Origin: Rubrivivax sp.
Lineage (GTDB): Bacteria > Pseudomonadota > Gammaproteobacteria > Burkholderiales > Burkholderiaceae_C
Direction: 5' to 3'
Assembly: GCA_030680415.1 (NCBI GenBank)
Contig: JAUXVE010000095.1
Coordinates: 26,779-90,778 of the forward strand
DNA length: 64,000 bases
Position 1 is the stretch's first letter. The number at the start of each line of letters is the position of its first letter. The position numbers and the translations under genes are program-made. The notes under the pieces were generated by a model. It saw only the letters and a list, made by a program, of their open reading frames with translations, was not told the DNA's origin and did not search any database. Below are positions 26,456-36,241 of the stretch, piece after piece.

Positions 26456-27497
26456 GGCGCGTTACACCTGGGTCGGTGCGGTGGTGCTGGCGCTGCTGGG
26501 GGCGCTGGTCGCGGCCGTGTTGTGGCTGCGCAATACCGGCAGCGACGAGCGCTTCAGCCGTTACGCGATCCACTTCGAGCACCAGGCCCTCGACGGCCTG
26601 GAAGTCGGCGCCGAGGTCACGCTGCGCGGCATCCGCGTCGGCCGCGTCGAGGACTACGACCTGCCCGGCGAGAACCTGAACCGGGTCCGCGTTCAGGTGC
26701 GCGTCGACCGCCGCGCGATACTGCACACCAACACGGTGGCCGTGGTGACACGCAATTTCGTCACCGGCATTGCGGCGATCACGCTGGTCAACGGCGACCC
26801 CCCCGGCGAACTGCTCGTCCAGGTGCCCGCAGGCGAGACCCTGCCGGTGATCGGCGAGGGCCGCTCCGACATGCAGGAGATCGCCGGCCGCGTCAACAAG
26901 GTCGGCGAGATGGCCACCATCGCCATCGCCAACCTGAATCAGTTGCTCAGCGCCGAGAACCGCGAAGCCTTCATGGCCACGGTGCACAACCTGCGCGACC
27001 TCACGACCGGCATCAAGCAGCGGCTGCAGTCGCTGGACGGCACGCTGACCCGCCTCGGCCGGGCTGCCGGGGACGTCGGCCAGGCCGCGACGCATGTCGG
27101 CGGCGCCGTCACCGACATCGGAAACGCCGCGGCCGGCGTCGGTGCCGCCGCAGCGACGCTGGGGCAGGCTGGTGAACGCGTGGCCACGGTCGCTGAAAGC
27201 GGTGGCAAGCGGCTGGACGCCACGCTGGCCGAGACCGAGCGCGCCGTCGCCGACGCACAGCGTGCGTTCGCCCGCATCGCCGCCGCCAGCGACGCACTGC
27301 AGCAGCAGGCGTTGGTGACGGCGAACCGGCTGGAACAATCCGCTGTCAACATCGACGACCAGCTGAGCGCGGCGGTCACCGAACTGCGACTGAGCGTCGA
27401 AACCGGTGCGCGCGTGCTCGACCGCCTGCGCGAGCCGCGTGCCGCGCTGCTGGGCCCGGGCCCGGCGCAGTTGGGGCCGGGGGAGAAAGCACCTTGA
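26445..27497 (+). CDS. MlaD/MCE-domain substrate-binding protein
   Basis: 350 residues. An N-terminal membrane anchor (VGAVVLALLGALVAAVLWL) leads into one MCE domain (GLEVGAEVTLRGIRVGRVED, RAILHTNTVAVVTRNFVTGI, AITLVNGDPPGE). A long alpha-helical tail of about 200 residues follows, rich in Ala, Gln and Gly (VGQAATHVGGAVTDIGNAAA and similar), likely coiled coil. Single-MCE proteins form hexameric rings on the permease in the periplasm. The long helical tail resembles that of PqiB/LetB-related or Ttg2C-like forms and could reach across the periplasm. It overlaps the ATPase gene by 11 bases and is coupled to the lipoprotein gene by a TTGA overlap. Confidence 0.9.
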   Translation: MEAEARYTWVGAVVLALLGALVAAVLWLRNTGSDERFSRYAIHFEHQALDGLEVGAEVTLRGIRVGRVEDYDLPGENLNRVRVQVRVDRRAILHTNTVAVVTRNFVTGIAAITLVNGDPPGELLVQVPAGETLPVIGEGRSDMQEIAGRVNKVGEMATIAIANLNQLLSAENREAFMATVHNLRDLTTGIKQRLQSLDGTLTRLGRAAGDVGQAATHVGGAVTDIGNAAAGVGAAAATLGQAGERVATVAESGGKRLDATLAETERAVADAQRAFARIAAASDALQQQALVTANRLEQSAVNIDDQLSAAVTELRLSVETGARVLDRLREPRAALLGPGPAQLGPGEKAP

Positions 27498-28126
27498 AGA
27501 TGTCGCGCCGCTTTGCCGTGCTGGGCCTGGCCACGGTGCTCGCCGGCTGCATTTCGGTCGGCAGCAGCGACAGCGCGGCGCCGCACGCCAGTCATCTGCT
27601 GCACGACACGGCCGCCAGGGTCGAGCGCCGCGCGCAGCCGCTGGTGGCGGCCTTGCTGATCCAGCCCTTGCCGGGCAACGCGCTGGCCGACACGGCGTCG
27701 ATCGCGTATTCCCGCCGCGCCAACGAGTTTGCCTTCTACCAGCTGGCGTCGTGGACCGAACGCCCGGTGCGCCAGCTGCCGCGCCTGCTGCAGCGCCGGC
27801 TGGAGGCGCGCGGAGTGGCCGGCGCGGTGGGCCTGCTGGGCGAGCCGCTGCGTGGCGACTGGCTGCTGGCGATGGCCATCGACACCCTGCATCACGATGT
27901 CGCCACGCCGCCCGGGGTGGCGCGTTTCGCGCTGACGGCCGAGCTGTTCGACCGCCGCAACCGCACGCGCGTCGCGCGCCGCCAGTTCGAAGCCACAGTG
28001 CCGACGGCACGCGCCGACTCGGCGGCGGCGGCAGCAGCGATGTCGCAAGCGGTCAGTGCCACCTTCGACACGCTGGGGCCCTGGCTCGAGGACGAGCTGC
28101 AACGCGCCATCGCGGCCCAACCCTGA
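27494..28126 (+). CDS. ABC-type transport auxiliary lipoprotein (PqiC-like)
   Basis: 210 residues from TTG 27494 (TTGA overlap with the MCE gene; ATG 27500 is possible). A lipoprotein signal with LAGC near residue 19 is followed by the family's pattern: VAALLIQPLPGNALADTASI, AYSRRANEFAFYQLASWTER, PVRQLPRLLQRRLEARGV. Members are outer-membrane-anchored partners of MCE transporters and pair with proteins such as PqiB. It ends the operon; the next gene is convergent, 84 bases away. Specificity (phospholipid or other lipid) cannot be read from sequence. Confidence 0.82.
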   Translation: MKMSRRFAVLGLATVLAGCISVGSSDSAAPHASHLLHDTAARVERRAQPLVAALLIQPLPGNALADTASIAYSRRANEFAFYQLASWTERPVRQLPRLLQRRLEARGVAGAVGLLGEPLRGDWLLAMAIDTLHHDVATPPGVARFALTAELFDRRNRTRVARRQFEATVPTARADSAAAAAAMSQAVSATFDTLGPWLEDELQRAIAAQP

Positions 28127-28210
28127 GCCGGCCGCTGCTGCCGCAATTCGGGCCGGCGGCCGGGAGTCGGCGCACGGCCAGCAGCGCATGGCGCCCGGCG
28201 CGCCAGCGCG

Positions 28211-29200
28211 TCAGTCGATACGCACCACATAGCGCCCGCGCATCTGCCCGGCGATCAGCCTGGCGGCCGCTGCCGGCGCCTCGGCCAGCGCGATCTCGGT
28301 GATCATGCGCTCCAGCAGCGCCGGATCGAGGTCGCGCGCGAGGCGGTCCCAGGCCTGCTGGCGCCGTGCACGCGGCGCCATCACGCTGTCCACGCCGGCC
28401 AGCGTGACGCCGCGCAGGATGAAGGGCGCCACGCTGCCGGGCAGGTCCATGCCCTGCGCCAGCCCGCAGGCCGCCACCACGCCGCCGTAGCGCGTCTGCG
28501 CCAGCGCGTTGACGAGCGTGTGGCTGCCCAGCGCGTCGACCACGCCGGCCCAGCGCTCCTTCTGCAGCGGCTTGCCGGCGGCGGCGAACTCGGCGCGGTC
28601 GACCACCGCAGCGGCGCCCAGCGCGTTCAGGTAGTCGGCTTCCTGGGGTTTGCCACTGGCGGCCGTGACGCGGTAGCCCAGCCGCGACAAGAGGGCGATC
28701 GCCACGCTGCCGACACCGCCGGTGGCGCCGGTGACGAGCACGTCGCCGTCCGCGGGCTGCAGGCCGTGGCGTTCCAGCGCCAGCACGCACAGCATGGCCG
28801 TATAGCCTGCGGTGCCGATGGCCATGGCCTGGCGCGGCGTGAAGGCGGCGGGCAGCTTCACCAGCCAGTCGCCCTTGAGCCGTGCGCGTTCGGCCAGGCA
28901 ACCCCAGTGGGTTTCGCCGACGCCCCAGCCGTTGTGCACGAAGCGCTCGCCGGGCTGCCAGTCGGGGTGGCGGCTTTCGAGCACGGTGCCGGCGCCGTCG
29001 ATGCCGGGCACCATCGGCCAGGCGCGCACGACGGGGGCACGGTTGGTCAGCGCCAGGGCGTCCTTGTAGTTGATCGTCGAGTACTCGGGCTGCACCAGCA
29101 CGTCGGCCTGATTCCATTCCGGGAGGCGCGATTCGTCCAGTGTCGTCAGGCCGGCGCGGAAGCCGGCGTCGTCTTTCTCGAGCAGCAGGGCCTTGAACAT
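28211..29200 (-). CDS. acuI: Acrylyl-CoA reductase (NADPH) / YhdH-type oxidoreductase
   Basis: 329 residues. Zinc-free medium-chain dehydrogenase: [54 protein letters not shown], the nucleotide loop [20 protein letters not shown], and [20 protein letters not shown]. AcuI/YhdH enzymes reduce acryloyl-CoA to propionyl-CoA with NADPH, protecting cells from a reactive intermediate of DMSP or 3-hydroxypropionate metabolism. The gene stands alone, convergent with the Mla lipoprotein gene and divergent from moaA, so no pathway partner is adjacent. The family is very consistent, but the in vivo substrate is inferred. Confidence 0.9.
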   Translation of the reverse strand: MFKALLLEKDDAGFRAGLTTLDESRLPEWNQADVLVQPEYSTINYKDALALTNRAPVVRAWPMVPGIDGAGTVLESRHPDWQPGERFVHNGWGVGETHWGCLAERARLKGDWLVKLPAAFTPRQAMAIGTAGYTAMLCVLALERHGLQPADGDVLVTGATGGVGSVAIALLSRLGYRVTAASGKPQEADYLNALGAAAVVDRAEFAAAGKPLQKERWAGVVDALGSHTLVNALAQTRYGGVVAACGLAQGMDLPGSVAPFILRGVTLAGVDSVMAPRARRQQAWDRLARDLDPALLERMITEIALAEAPAAAARLIAGQMRGRYVVRID

Positions 29201-29377
29201 GATCTCTCTATGAGGTTGGCAGGAACCCGCATGCTGCCGCTTCTGCGGTCATGCGGCAAGCGCCGCGGCGCCGAGCCTCGTCGTCGGCCGCTTCATGGCC
29301 GCACCGTGCCAGCTGAACCCGGGACCGCAGCACGGCCATGGGCCTGGGCATCGCCCGCGGGGCGGCACAATCCCGGC

Positions 29378-30502
29378 ATGGGCGAAACCTTCATACCGCT
29401 GGCGGACCTGCGCTACGCCGCCGACGTGCCGCGCATCCCCGAGACTGCCCTGCCCCCCGGCGGCCTGCTCGCCGACCGCCTGGGCCGGCCGCTGCGCGAC
29501 CTGCGCATCTCGGTCACCGACCGCTGCAACTTCCGCTGCAGCTACTGCATGCCCAAGGAGGTCTTCGACAAGGCCTACCGATTCCTGCCGCACAGTTCAC
29601 TGCTGAGCTTCGAGGAGATCACGCGCGCGGCGCGGCTGTTCGTCGCCCACGGCGTGAGCAAGCTCAGGCTGACCGGTGGCGAGCCCTTGCTGCGCAAGAA
29701 CCTCGAGGTGCTGATCGAGCAGCTGGCCGCGCTGCGCACGCCCGAGGGCGAGGCGCTGGACATCACGCTGACCACCAACGGCTCGCTGCTCGAACGCAAG
29801 GCCGCGGCGCTGCGCGCGGCGGGATTGAGGCGCGTGACGGTGAGCCTGGACGCCCTCGACGACTCCATCTTCCGTCGCATGAACGATGTCGACTTCCCGG
29901 TCGCCGACGTGCTGCGGGGCATCGATGCCGCCCTGCGCGTCGGGCTGGCGCCGATCAAGATCAACATGGTCGTCAAGCGCGGCACCAACGACCACGAGAT
30001 CGTGCCGCTGGCGCGCCACGTGCGCGACACCTACGGCCCGGGCGTGATCCTGCGCTTCATCGAGTACATGGACGTGGGTGCCACCAACGGCTGGTGCATG
30101 GACGAGGTGCTGCCTTCGGCCGAGGTGGTGAGGCGGCTTGCCGATGTGTTCCCGCTGCAGCCGATCGAGCCCAATGCCAGTGGGGAAACCGCAGCGCGCT
30201 GGCGCTACCTGGACGGCGGCGGCGAGATCGGCGTCATCAGCAGCGTCACCCAGGCCTTTTGCCGCGACTGCAACCGGGCGCGGCTGTCCACCGAAGGCAA
30301 GCTGTTCCTGTGCCTGTTCGCCAGCCGCGGGCACGACCTGCGCACACTGTTGCGCGGCGCCTACAGCGACGAACAGATCGCAGCGGCGATCGGCCTCATC
30401 TGGGGCGAACGGGAAGACCACTACTCCGAGCTGCGCGGGGCCGGCACGGCGGCGGCCGGCAGCGGCGAGCGCCGCGTCGAGATGCACTACATCGGGGGCT
30501 GA
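29378..30502 (+). CDS. moaA: GTP 3',8-cyclase (molybdenum cofactor biosynthesis)
   Basis: 374 residues from ATG 29378. Radical-SAM enzyme starting molybdopterin synthesis from GTP. The first cluster motif C50-x3-C54-x2-C57 lies in [17 protein letters not shown]. The GTP-side cluster cysteines are in [20 protein letters not shown], and the C-terminal Gly-Gly (HYIGG) essential for catalysis is present. [14 protein letters not shown] and [20 protein letters not shown] are also characteristic. It is longer than E. coli MoaA because of about 35 extra N-terminal residues, common in Burkholderiales. It stands alone and ends 4 bases before the convergent RND pump gene. Confidence 0.97.
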   Translation: MGETFIPLADLRYAADVPRIPETALPPGGLLADRLGRPLRDLRISVTDRCNFRCSYCMPKEVFDKAYRFLPHSSLLSFEEITRAARLFVAHGVSKLRLTGGEPLLRKNLEVLIEQLAALRTPEGEALDITLTTNGSLLERKAAALRAAGLRRVTVSLDALDDSIFRRMNDVDFPVADVLRGIDAALRVGLAPIKINMVVKRGTNDHEIVPLARHVRDTYGPGVILRFIEYMDVGATNGWCMDEVLPSAEVVRRLADVFPLQPIEPNASGETAARWRYLDGGGEIGVISSVTQAFCRDCNRARLSTEGKLFLCLFASRGHDLRTLLRGAYSDEQIAAAIGLIWGEREDHYSELRGAGTAAAGSGERRVEMHYIGG

Positions 30503-30506
30503 GCGC

Positions 30507-33500
30507 TCAGCCCGCGCCGGCCTCGACCAGTTCCGGGGTGACGATCTCGCCGGGCACGCGCTTGCGCGCCAGCAGCGTGTAGACCGTGGGCACGACGAAG
30601 ATCGTCAGCAAGGTGCCCAGGCTCATGCCACCGACGATGACCCAGCCGATCTGCTGCCGGCTCTCGGCACCGGCACCGCTGGCCAGCGCCAGCGGCAGCG
30701 CACCCAGCACCATGGCGCCGGTGGTCATCAGGATCGGACGCAGGCGCAGGCTGGCGCCTTCGACGACGGCGTCCATGATGTCGCGACCCTGCTTGCGCAA
30801 TTGGTTGGAGAACTCGACGATCAGGATGCCGTGCTTGGTGATCAGCCCCACCAGCGTGATGAGGCCGATCTGCGAGAAAACGTTGATCGTGCCGCCGGCC
30901 AACTTCAGCGCCAGCAGCGCACCCACCATCGACAGCGGCACCGCGAGCAGGATCACGAAGGGGTCGACGAAGCTCTCGAACTGCGCCGCCAGTACCAGGA
31001 AGATGAACAGCAGGGCGAGCACGAAGACCAGCCCGAGCGCGCCCGACGAAGCCCTGAACTCGCGGCTGACGCCGTTGAGCTCGGTGGCATAACCGGCGGG
31101 CAACAAACGCGCTGCGGTCGCGTCCATGAACGCCAGCGCCTCACCCAGCGAATAGTCGGGCGCCAGGCTGGCGGTGATGGTGACGCTGCGCCGCTGGTTG
31201 AAGTGGTTGAGCTCGCGCGGACTCACCGCCTCGCGCACCTTGACCAGCGACGACAGCGGCACCATGGTCTCACCGCGGCCGCGCACGAAGAGCTTCTCGA
31301 TGTCCTCCGGCGTGGCCCGGCCGCGGCCCGCGGTCTGCACGATCACGTCGTACTGTTCGGCGTCGCGCTTGTAGCGCGTCACGGCGCGGCCACCGAGCAT
31401 GGACTCCACCGTGCGTGCCACCGCTTCCACCGACACGCCCATGTCGGCGGCGCGGATGCGGTCGACCTCCATGAAGATCTCGGGCTTGTTCAGCTGCAGG
31501 TCGCTGTCGGGCTGCAGGATGCCGGGGTTCTTCTGCATCTCGGCGATCATCGCCTGTGCCGCGCGCGCCATGTTCTCGTAGCTGTCGCCGCTGACGATGA
31601 CGTAGTTCAGCGGCTGCGAACGGAAACCCTGGCCCAAGCTGGGCGGCGTCACCGGGAAGGCGGTGATGCCCGGCAGCGCCATGAACTGCGGCATCAGCTT
31701 GCGCGCCAGTTCCTGCGTCGTGATGTTGCGTTCGCTCCAGTCCACCGTGCGCAGCACGCCGAAGGCGCTCGACACCTGGCCGCCGCCGATGAACATGAAG
31801 CGGCGGTCAAACTCCGGGTACTGCGCCGCGATCGCGTCCAGCGCGTCGAGGTAACGCGCGGTGTATTCGAGCGTGGCGCCATCGGGGGCGCGGATCGGCA
31901 TCGCGATGACGCCACGGTCTTCCATCGGCGAGAGCTCGCTCTTGGCGGTGCTGTACAGCCAGGCACTGCCGGCACCCGAGGCCAGCATCACCAGCAGCAC
32001 CAGCCAGCGCTGCCCCAGCGTCCAGCGCAGCGCACGCGTGTAGCCGCGCGTGGCGCTGACCAGCAGCGACTCCATGCCACGGTCGAAACGATTCGGCTTG
32101 GCGTTGTGGCGCAGCAGCTTGCTGCACATCATCGGCGTCAGCGTCAGCGCCACGAAACCCGACACCAGCACCGCGCCGGCCAGCGTGAGCGCGAACTCGC
32201 TGAACAGGCGCCCGGTGCGCCCGGGCGTGAAGGCCAGCGGCGCGAACACCGCCGCCAGCGTGAGCGTCATCGCGATGACGGCAAAGCTGATCTCGCGCAC
32301 GCCCTTCAGCGCCGCCTGGAAGGGCGTGAACCCCTCCTCGATGTGGCGGAAGATGTTCTCCAGCACGACGATCGCGTCGTCGACGACCAGGCCGATGGCC
32401 AGCACCAGCGCCAGCAGCGTGAGCGTGTTGACGGTGAAGCCGGCCAGCGCGATGAGCGCGAAGGCACCGACCAGGCTGACGGGTATCGTCACCAGCGGGA
32501 TGATCGACGCGCGCAGTGTGCGCAGGAAGACGAACACGACCAGCGCCACCAGCACCACCGCCTCGATCACCGTGGTGAAGACGGCCTTGATCGAGCGGTC
32601 GATGAAGACCGAAAGGTCATTGGCCTGCACCACCGTCACCGATGGCGGCAGGTCGCGCTGGATCTGCGGCATCAGCGCGCGCACGCCGTCGGCCACTTCC
32701 AGCGGGTTGGCGGTGGCATTGCGGATGATGCCGGTGCTGATCGACGGCACGCCGTTGAGCCGCACGCGGCTGCGTTCGTCGGCCGCCGCCTCTTCCACGT
32801 GCGCCACGTCGCGCAGCCGCACCGTGTAGCCGCCGGTGGTCTTGAGCCCGATCTCGTTGAACTGGGCCACCGTGTTGAGGTCGGTGCGCGCGGTGACGCT
32901 GAATTCGCGCTGCTGGCTTTCGATGCGGCCGGCAGGCACTTCGAGGTTCTGCCGCCGCAGCGCGTCTTCGACGTCCTGCACCGTGAGCCGGTAGCCGGCC
33001 AGGCGGTCGGGGTCGACCCAGATGCGCATCGCATAGCGGCGGGCGCCGCCGATCTGCACGTCGGCGACGCCGGGAATGGTTTGCAGGCGCGGCTTGACGA
33101 CGCGGTTGACGAGGTCGGTGAGTTCCAGCGGGCTCATCGTCTCGCTCGTGTAGGCGAGCCAGATCGTCGGTGTCGCGTCGGCTTCGACCTTGGCGATCAC
33201 CGGTTCGTCGGCGGCGTCGGGCAGGCGGCCGCGCACGCGGGCGACGCGGTCGCGCACCTCGGCCGCCGCCGTGTCGGGGTCCTTGCTGAGCTTGAAGCGC
33301 ACGGTGATCTGGCTGCGCTCGGTGCGCGACACCGAAGTGATGATGTCGACGCCGTCGATGCCGGCGATGGAATCCTCCAACGGCTTGGTGACCTGCGACT
33401 CGATGACCTCCGACGAGGCGCCGATCAGCCGCGTGCTGACGTTGACCAGCGGCTCGTCGATGCGCGGGTACTCGCGCAGGCTGAGCTGGTTGAACGAGAC

Positions 33501-33578
33501 CAGGCCGACGAGAATCAGCAGCAGCGACATCACGCTGGCCAGCACCGGACGGCGGATCGAGGTTTCGGAGATCTTCAT
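30507..33578 (-). CDS. RND-family efflux pump inner-membrane transporter (HAE1 type)
   Basis: 1023 residues, the usual size for the AcrB family. Drug/proton antiporter spanning inner membrane and periplasm. Seen: RRPVLASVMSLLLILVGLVS (TM1), PRIDEPLVNVSTRLIGASSE, the proton-relay Asp pair in LAIGLVVDDAIVVLENIFRH (TM4), AVFAPLAFTPGRTGRLFSEF, LAAQFESFVDPFVILLAVPL and LITKHGILIVEFSNQLRKQG in the second half. The sequence pattern is closer to MexQ/TriC/VexF-like pumps than to AcrB, but the substrate cannot be deduced. The adaptor gene is 34 bases upstream; no outer-membrane TolC-type gene is nearby, so the pump would borrow one encoded elsewhere. Confidence 0.94.
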   Translation of the reverse strand: MKISETSIRRPVLASVMSLLLILVGLVSFNQLSLREYPRIDEPLVNVSTRLIGASSEVIESQVTKPLEDSIAGIDGVDIITSVSRTERSQITVRFKLSKDPDTAAAEVRDRVARVRGRLPDAADEPVIAKVEADATPTIWLAYTSETMSPLELTDLVNRVVKPRLQTIPGVADVQIGGARRYAMRIWVDPDRLAGYRLTVQDVEDALRRQNLEVPAGRIESQQREFSVTARTDLNTVAQFNEIGLKTTGGYTVRLRDVAHVEEAAADERSRVRLNGVPSISTGIIRNATANPLEVADGVRALMPQIQRDLPPSVTVVQANDLSVFIDRSIKAVFTTVIEAVVLVALVVFVFLRTLRASIIPLVTIPVSLVGAFALIALAGFTVNTLTLLALVLAIGLVVDDAIVVLENIFRHIEEGFTPFQAALKGVREISFAVIAMTLTLAAVFAPLAFTPGRTGRLFSEFALTLAGAVLVSGFVALTLTPMMCSKLLRHNAKPNRFDRGMESLLVSATRGYTRALRWTLGQRWLVLLVMLASGAGSAWLYSTAKSELSPMEDRGVIAMPIRAPDGATLEYTARYLDALDAIAAQYPEFDRRFMFIGGGQVSSAFGVLRTVDWSERNITTQELARKLMPQFMALPGITAFPVTPPSLGQGFRSQPLNYVIVSGDSYENMARAAQAMIAEMQKNPGILQPDSDLQLNKPEIFMEVDRIRAADMGVSVEAVARTVESMLGGRAVTRYKRDAEQYDVIVQTAGRGRATPEDIEKLFVRGRGETMVPLSSLVKVREAVSPRELNHFNQRRSVTITASLAPDYSLGEALAFMDATAARLLPAGYATELNGVSREFRASSGALGLVFVLALLFIFLVLAAQFESFVDPFVILLAVPLSMVGALLALKLAGGTINVFSQIGLITLVGLITKHGILIVEFSNQLRKQGRDIMDAVVEGASLRLRPILMTTGAMVLGALPLALASGAGAESRQQIGWVIVGGMSLGTLLTIFVVPTVYTLLARKRVPGEIVTPELVEAGAG

Positions 33579-33612
33579 GGTCGTCCCTTCCGTGGCGCGC
33601 GGGCCCGCGCGT

Positions 33613-34857
33613 TCAGGGCTGCGCCGGCCGCGCCGCCGAGGCTGCGCCCGCAGCCGGCTTCGCGGCCGCCGTGGGCCCGCCGGCGTTGCCGCCAGCAGGC
33701 TTGGAGATGTCGATCACGCGCACCGGCAGGCTCTCGCTGCGCAACAGCCTGGCCTGCCCCGCGGTGGCCACCAGGTCACCGGCCGCCAGGCCCTCGACGA
33801 TCTCGACCCTGCCCGGCAGGCGCAGGCCGATCTTCGCCTCCAGGCGTTGCGACACCTTCTGCCCGCCGGGTCCGTCGACGACCTTGAAGATGAACTGTTT
33901 GGCGCCCAGCGGCACCAGCGCCTCCTCGGGCACGACCACGGCACCGTCGCGCACCGCGAACACCACGCGCGGTCGCGCGAACATGCCAGGCTTGAGCAGC
34001 GTGCCCGGGTTGTCGACCCGGGCCAGCACCTGCAGCGCGCGGCCGTTGGCGTCGACCTGCGAGTCGACGGCCTGCACCCGGCCCTTGAAGCTGCGCCCTG
34101 GCAGCGCATCGACAGCGACATCGACGCTCTGCCCGGCCCGCAGTCGGTCGATGTAGCGCTCGGGCAGCGCGAACTGCACCGTCAGCGCGGTCAGGTCCTC
34201 AATGTTGACGATGTCGGCGCCGTCCTTGACATAGTCGCCGACGTTGACCAGCTTCAGGCCCGCGGTGGCGTCGAAGGGGGCCAGCACCCGCATGCGCGCC
34301 AGCTGCGCCTGCGCCAGCGCGACCTGGGCTTCGGCCACCAGCAGGCTGGCAGCGTTCTGGTCCACCGCGCTCTGGCTGACGAAACTCTGCGCCAGCAACT
34401 CGCGACTGCGCTGCAGGTTGGTCCGCGCGATGCTGGCCTGCGCCTCGGCCTGCTTGAGCTGGGCTTGCTGCAAGGTGTCGTCCAGTTGCACCAGCAGCTG
34501 GCCGCGCCTGACGCGCTGGCCGTCGCTGAAGCCCAGGCGGGCGATCCGGCCGCTGACCTCGGGCCGCAGCATCACGCCATGGCTGGACTTGAGCGAACCG
34601 ACGGCCTGAACGTCGTCGGTGAGCGTCACGCCTTCGGCCTTGGCCACCTCCACGACGACCGGGCCACCGGGCCCGCCGGGACCACCGGCCCGGCCACCAC
34701 CCGCGCCAGCGCCGGGCGCGACGCCGGCGGGCGTTGCAGCGGGCGAGCCAGGCACCATTGCAGCTTCCATGGGCTGGTTCTGCCACCACCACGCTGCGGC
34801 GCCGGCCAGCCCGATGCCGACGACGGCCACCACCGTATAGATCTTCTTCAAGGGCAA
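33613..34857 (-). CDS. RND efflux periplasmic adaptor (membrane-fusion protein)
   Basis: 414 residues. Single N-terminal anchor (YTVVAVVGIGLAGAAAWWW), then a Pro/Ala/Gly-rich linker. The adaptor domains follow: lipoyl half-motif MLRPEVSGRIARLGFSDGQR, a helical hairpin from about residue 120 (LDDTLQQAQLKQAEAQASIA to LLVAEAQVALAQAQLARMRV), second lipoyl half VLAPFDATAGLKLVNVGDYV, and beta-barrel segments such as VDVAVDALPGRSFKGRVQAV. The C-terminus (GGNAGGPTAAAKPAAGAASA) is low complexity. It links the RND pump to an outer-membrane channel. First gene of a two-gene operon with the pump. Confidence 0.93.
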   Translation of the reverse strand: MPLKKIYTVVAVVGIGLAGAAAWWWQNQPMEAAMVPGSPAATPAGVAPGAGAGGGRAGGPGGPGGPVVVEVAKAEGVTLTDDVQAVGSLKSSHGVMLRPEVSGRIARLGFSDGQRVRRGQLLVQLDDTLQQAQLKQAEAQASIARTNLQRSRELLAQSFVSQSAVDQNAASLLVAEAQVALAQAQLARMRVLAPFDATAGLKLVNVGDYVKDGADIVNIEDLTALTVQFALPERYIDRLRAGQSVDVAVDALPGRSFKGRVQAVDSQVDANGRALQVLARVDNPGTLLKPGMFARPRVVFAVRDGAVVVPEEALVPLGAKQFIFKVVDGPGGQKVSQRLEAKIGLRLPGRVEIVEGLAAGDLVATAGQARLLRSESLPVRVIDISKPAGGNAGGPTAAAKPAAGAASAARPAQP

Positions 34858-34939
34858 CTCTCGCGGCGACGGAAACCAGCGACTTTAACGACCTGTCACG
34901 ATTGCCGCTGAGCTGGGACCTGCAGCGCCAGCGCGAGCT

Positions 34940-35386
34940 TCAGCCGAGCACGGAGTCGACACCGCGGTTGGCCAACTGGTCGGCGCGTTCGTTGCCCGGG
35001 TCCCCCGCATGGCCTTTGACCCAGCGCCACTGCACCTCGTGCGCAGCGTTGAGCTCGTCCAGGTGCTGCCACAGCTCGATGTTCTTCACCGGCTGCCGGC
35101 TGGCGGTCTTCCAGCCGCGCGCCTTCCAGTTGTGGATCCAGCTCGTGATGCCGTCCTTCACGTAGGCGCTGTCGGTGTAGATGGTCACCTTGCAGCGCCG
35201 CTTCAGCGAGGCCAGCGCCTCGATCACCGCGGTCAGCTCCATGCGGTTGTTGGTGGTGAGCTTGTTGCCACCGAAGAGTTCCTTCTCGCGTTCGCCGCTC
35301 TTCAGCCACGCGCCCCAGCCGCCGGGGCCCGGGTTCCCGCGGCAGGCGCCGTCGGCGTAGATGACCACATGACTTATCCCACTCAT
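34940..35386 (-). CDS. rnhA: Ribonuclease HI
   Basis: 148 residues from ATG 35386; earlier in-frame starts belong to the overlapping methyltransferase shadow. Degrades RNA in RNA-DNA hybrids. All four acidic catalytic residues are in place: [53 protein letters not shown] and [12 protein letters not shown], with the substrate-handle helix ([15 protein letters not shown]) in between. The start shares one base with the methyltransferase stop (TGATG). The order methyltransferase-rnhA with divergent gloB is common in beta- and gammaproteobacteria. Confidence 0.97.
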   Translation of the reverse strand: MSGISHVVIYADGACRGNPGPGGWGAWLKSGEREKELFGGNKLTTNNRMELTAVIEALASLKRRCKVTIYTDSAYVKDGITSWIHNWKARGWKTASRQPVKNIELWQHLDELNAAHEVQWRWVKGHAGDPGNERADQLANRGVDSVLG

Positions 35387-36240
35387 CAGGATTCCATTTC
35401 GGCCTCGGCGCGCGCCGTTTCGCGCCGTCGGTTCGCCACTGCCGCCGGCGCTGCATGCGCCTTGCGCTTCTCGTTGCGCACCAGGCCCACCAGCCGCATG
35501 CCGCGCACGCGCTTGACCGCCACCAGGAAATACACCGCTCCCAGCACCGGCCACCAACGGTCACCGACGCGGTCCATCCAGGCAAAGCGCTGCAGCCACT
35601 TGTCGGTGCTGACAGGCGGCCGCCAGCAGCCGAAGCGGCCGGCCTCGACCTCGAAGCCGAGCAGGCGCAGCCAGTCGCGCAGTCGCCAGTAGCCGATGAA
35701 TTCCCCCGCCCGCGGCAGGTACAGGCCCTGCTCGCGCCCGCAACCCAGCCGGCGCCGCAGGTGGCCGGCGCGCTGGCGCAGGCCCCACAGGCTGGCGGGG
35801 TTGAAGCCGGCGATGACGAGCCGGCCCTCGGGCACCAGCACACGCTCGACCTCGCGCAGCGTGAGGTGCGGGTCACGCGCCAGCTCCAGCGCATGCGGCA
35901 GCACCAGCAGGTCGATGCTGGCGTTGGGGAAGGGCAGCGCGTCGAAGTCGCAGTGCAGGCCGATCGGCTCGTGCGCCGGCAGCGTGGTGATCAGCGCGTC
36001 CAGCGGCGGCGGCAGCGGCAGCGCCTCGGGCACCACCAGCGAGTCGCTGGCCACCCAGCGGTGCGGCATGCGGTTGGCGCGCAGGCCATCGAGTTCGGGC
36101 AGGCCCAGCTGCACGGCGTGAAAGCCGAAGGCGTCGGTCACCGCGTGGTCGAGCCGGTCCTGTTCCCACGCCAGCAAGTGGCGGCCCGGCGCAGTGCGCA
36201 GCCAGGCCCCCATCTCTATAATCGACTCGTCCCTCGTCAT
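35386..36240 (-). CDS. Class I SAM-dependent methyltransferase next to rnhA/gloB
   Basis: 284 residues from ATG 36240; ATG 36213 ([20 protein letters not shown]) is the likelier functional start by family comparison, and the choice is uncertain. Methyltransferase_11-like: [37 protein letters not shown] segment (seen as [20 protein letters not shown]) and [17 protein letters not shown]. The first Rossmann motif is degenerate, as is usual for this gene at the gloB-rnhA locus. The substrate is unknown. The C-terminal tail ([20 protein letters not shown]) is basic and probably disordered. It is divergent from gloB with starts almost touching, so the two promoters lie inside each other's 5' ends. 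Confidence 0.85.
   Translation of the reverse strand: MTRDESIIEMGAWLRTAPGRHLLAWEQDRLDHAVTDAFGFHAVQLGLPELDGLRANRMPHRWVASDSLVVPEALPLPPPLDALITTLPAHEPIGLHCDFDALPFPNASIDLLVLPHALELARDPHLTLREVERVLVPEGRLVIAGFNPASLWGLRQRAGHLRRRLGCGREQGLYLPRAGEFIGYWRLRDWLRLLGFEVEAGRFGCWRPPVSTDKWLQRFAWMDRVGDRWWPVLGAVYFLVAVKRVRGMRLVGLVRNEKRKAHAAPAAVANRRRETARAEAEMES
36217..36222 (+). promoter_or_regulatory. TATAAT -10 element for gloB
   Basis: A perfect TATAAT lies 20 bases before the gloB ATG at 36242, predicting a very short leader. The matching -35 region (around 36194-36199, GTGCGC) is poor. The site falls within the 5' end of the divergent methyltransferase reading frame if that gene starts at 36240, which favours the 36213 start. 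Confidence 0.5.
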
Positions 36241-36241
36241 G

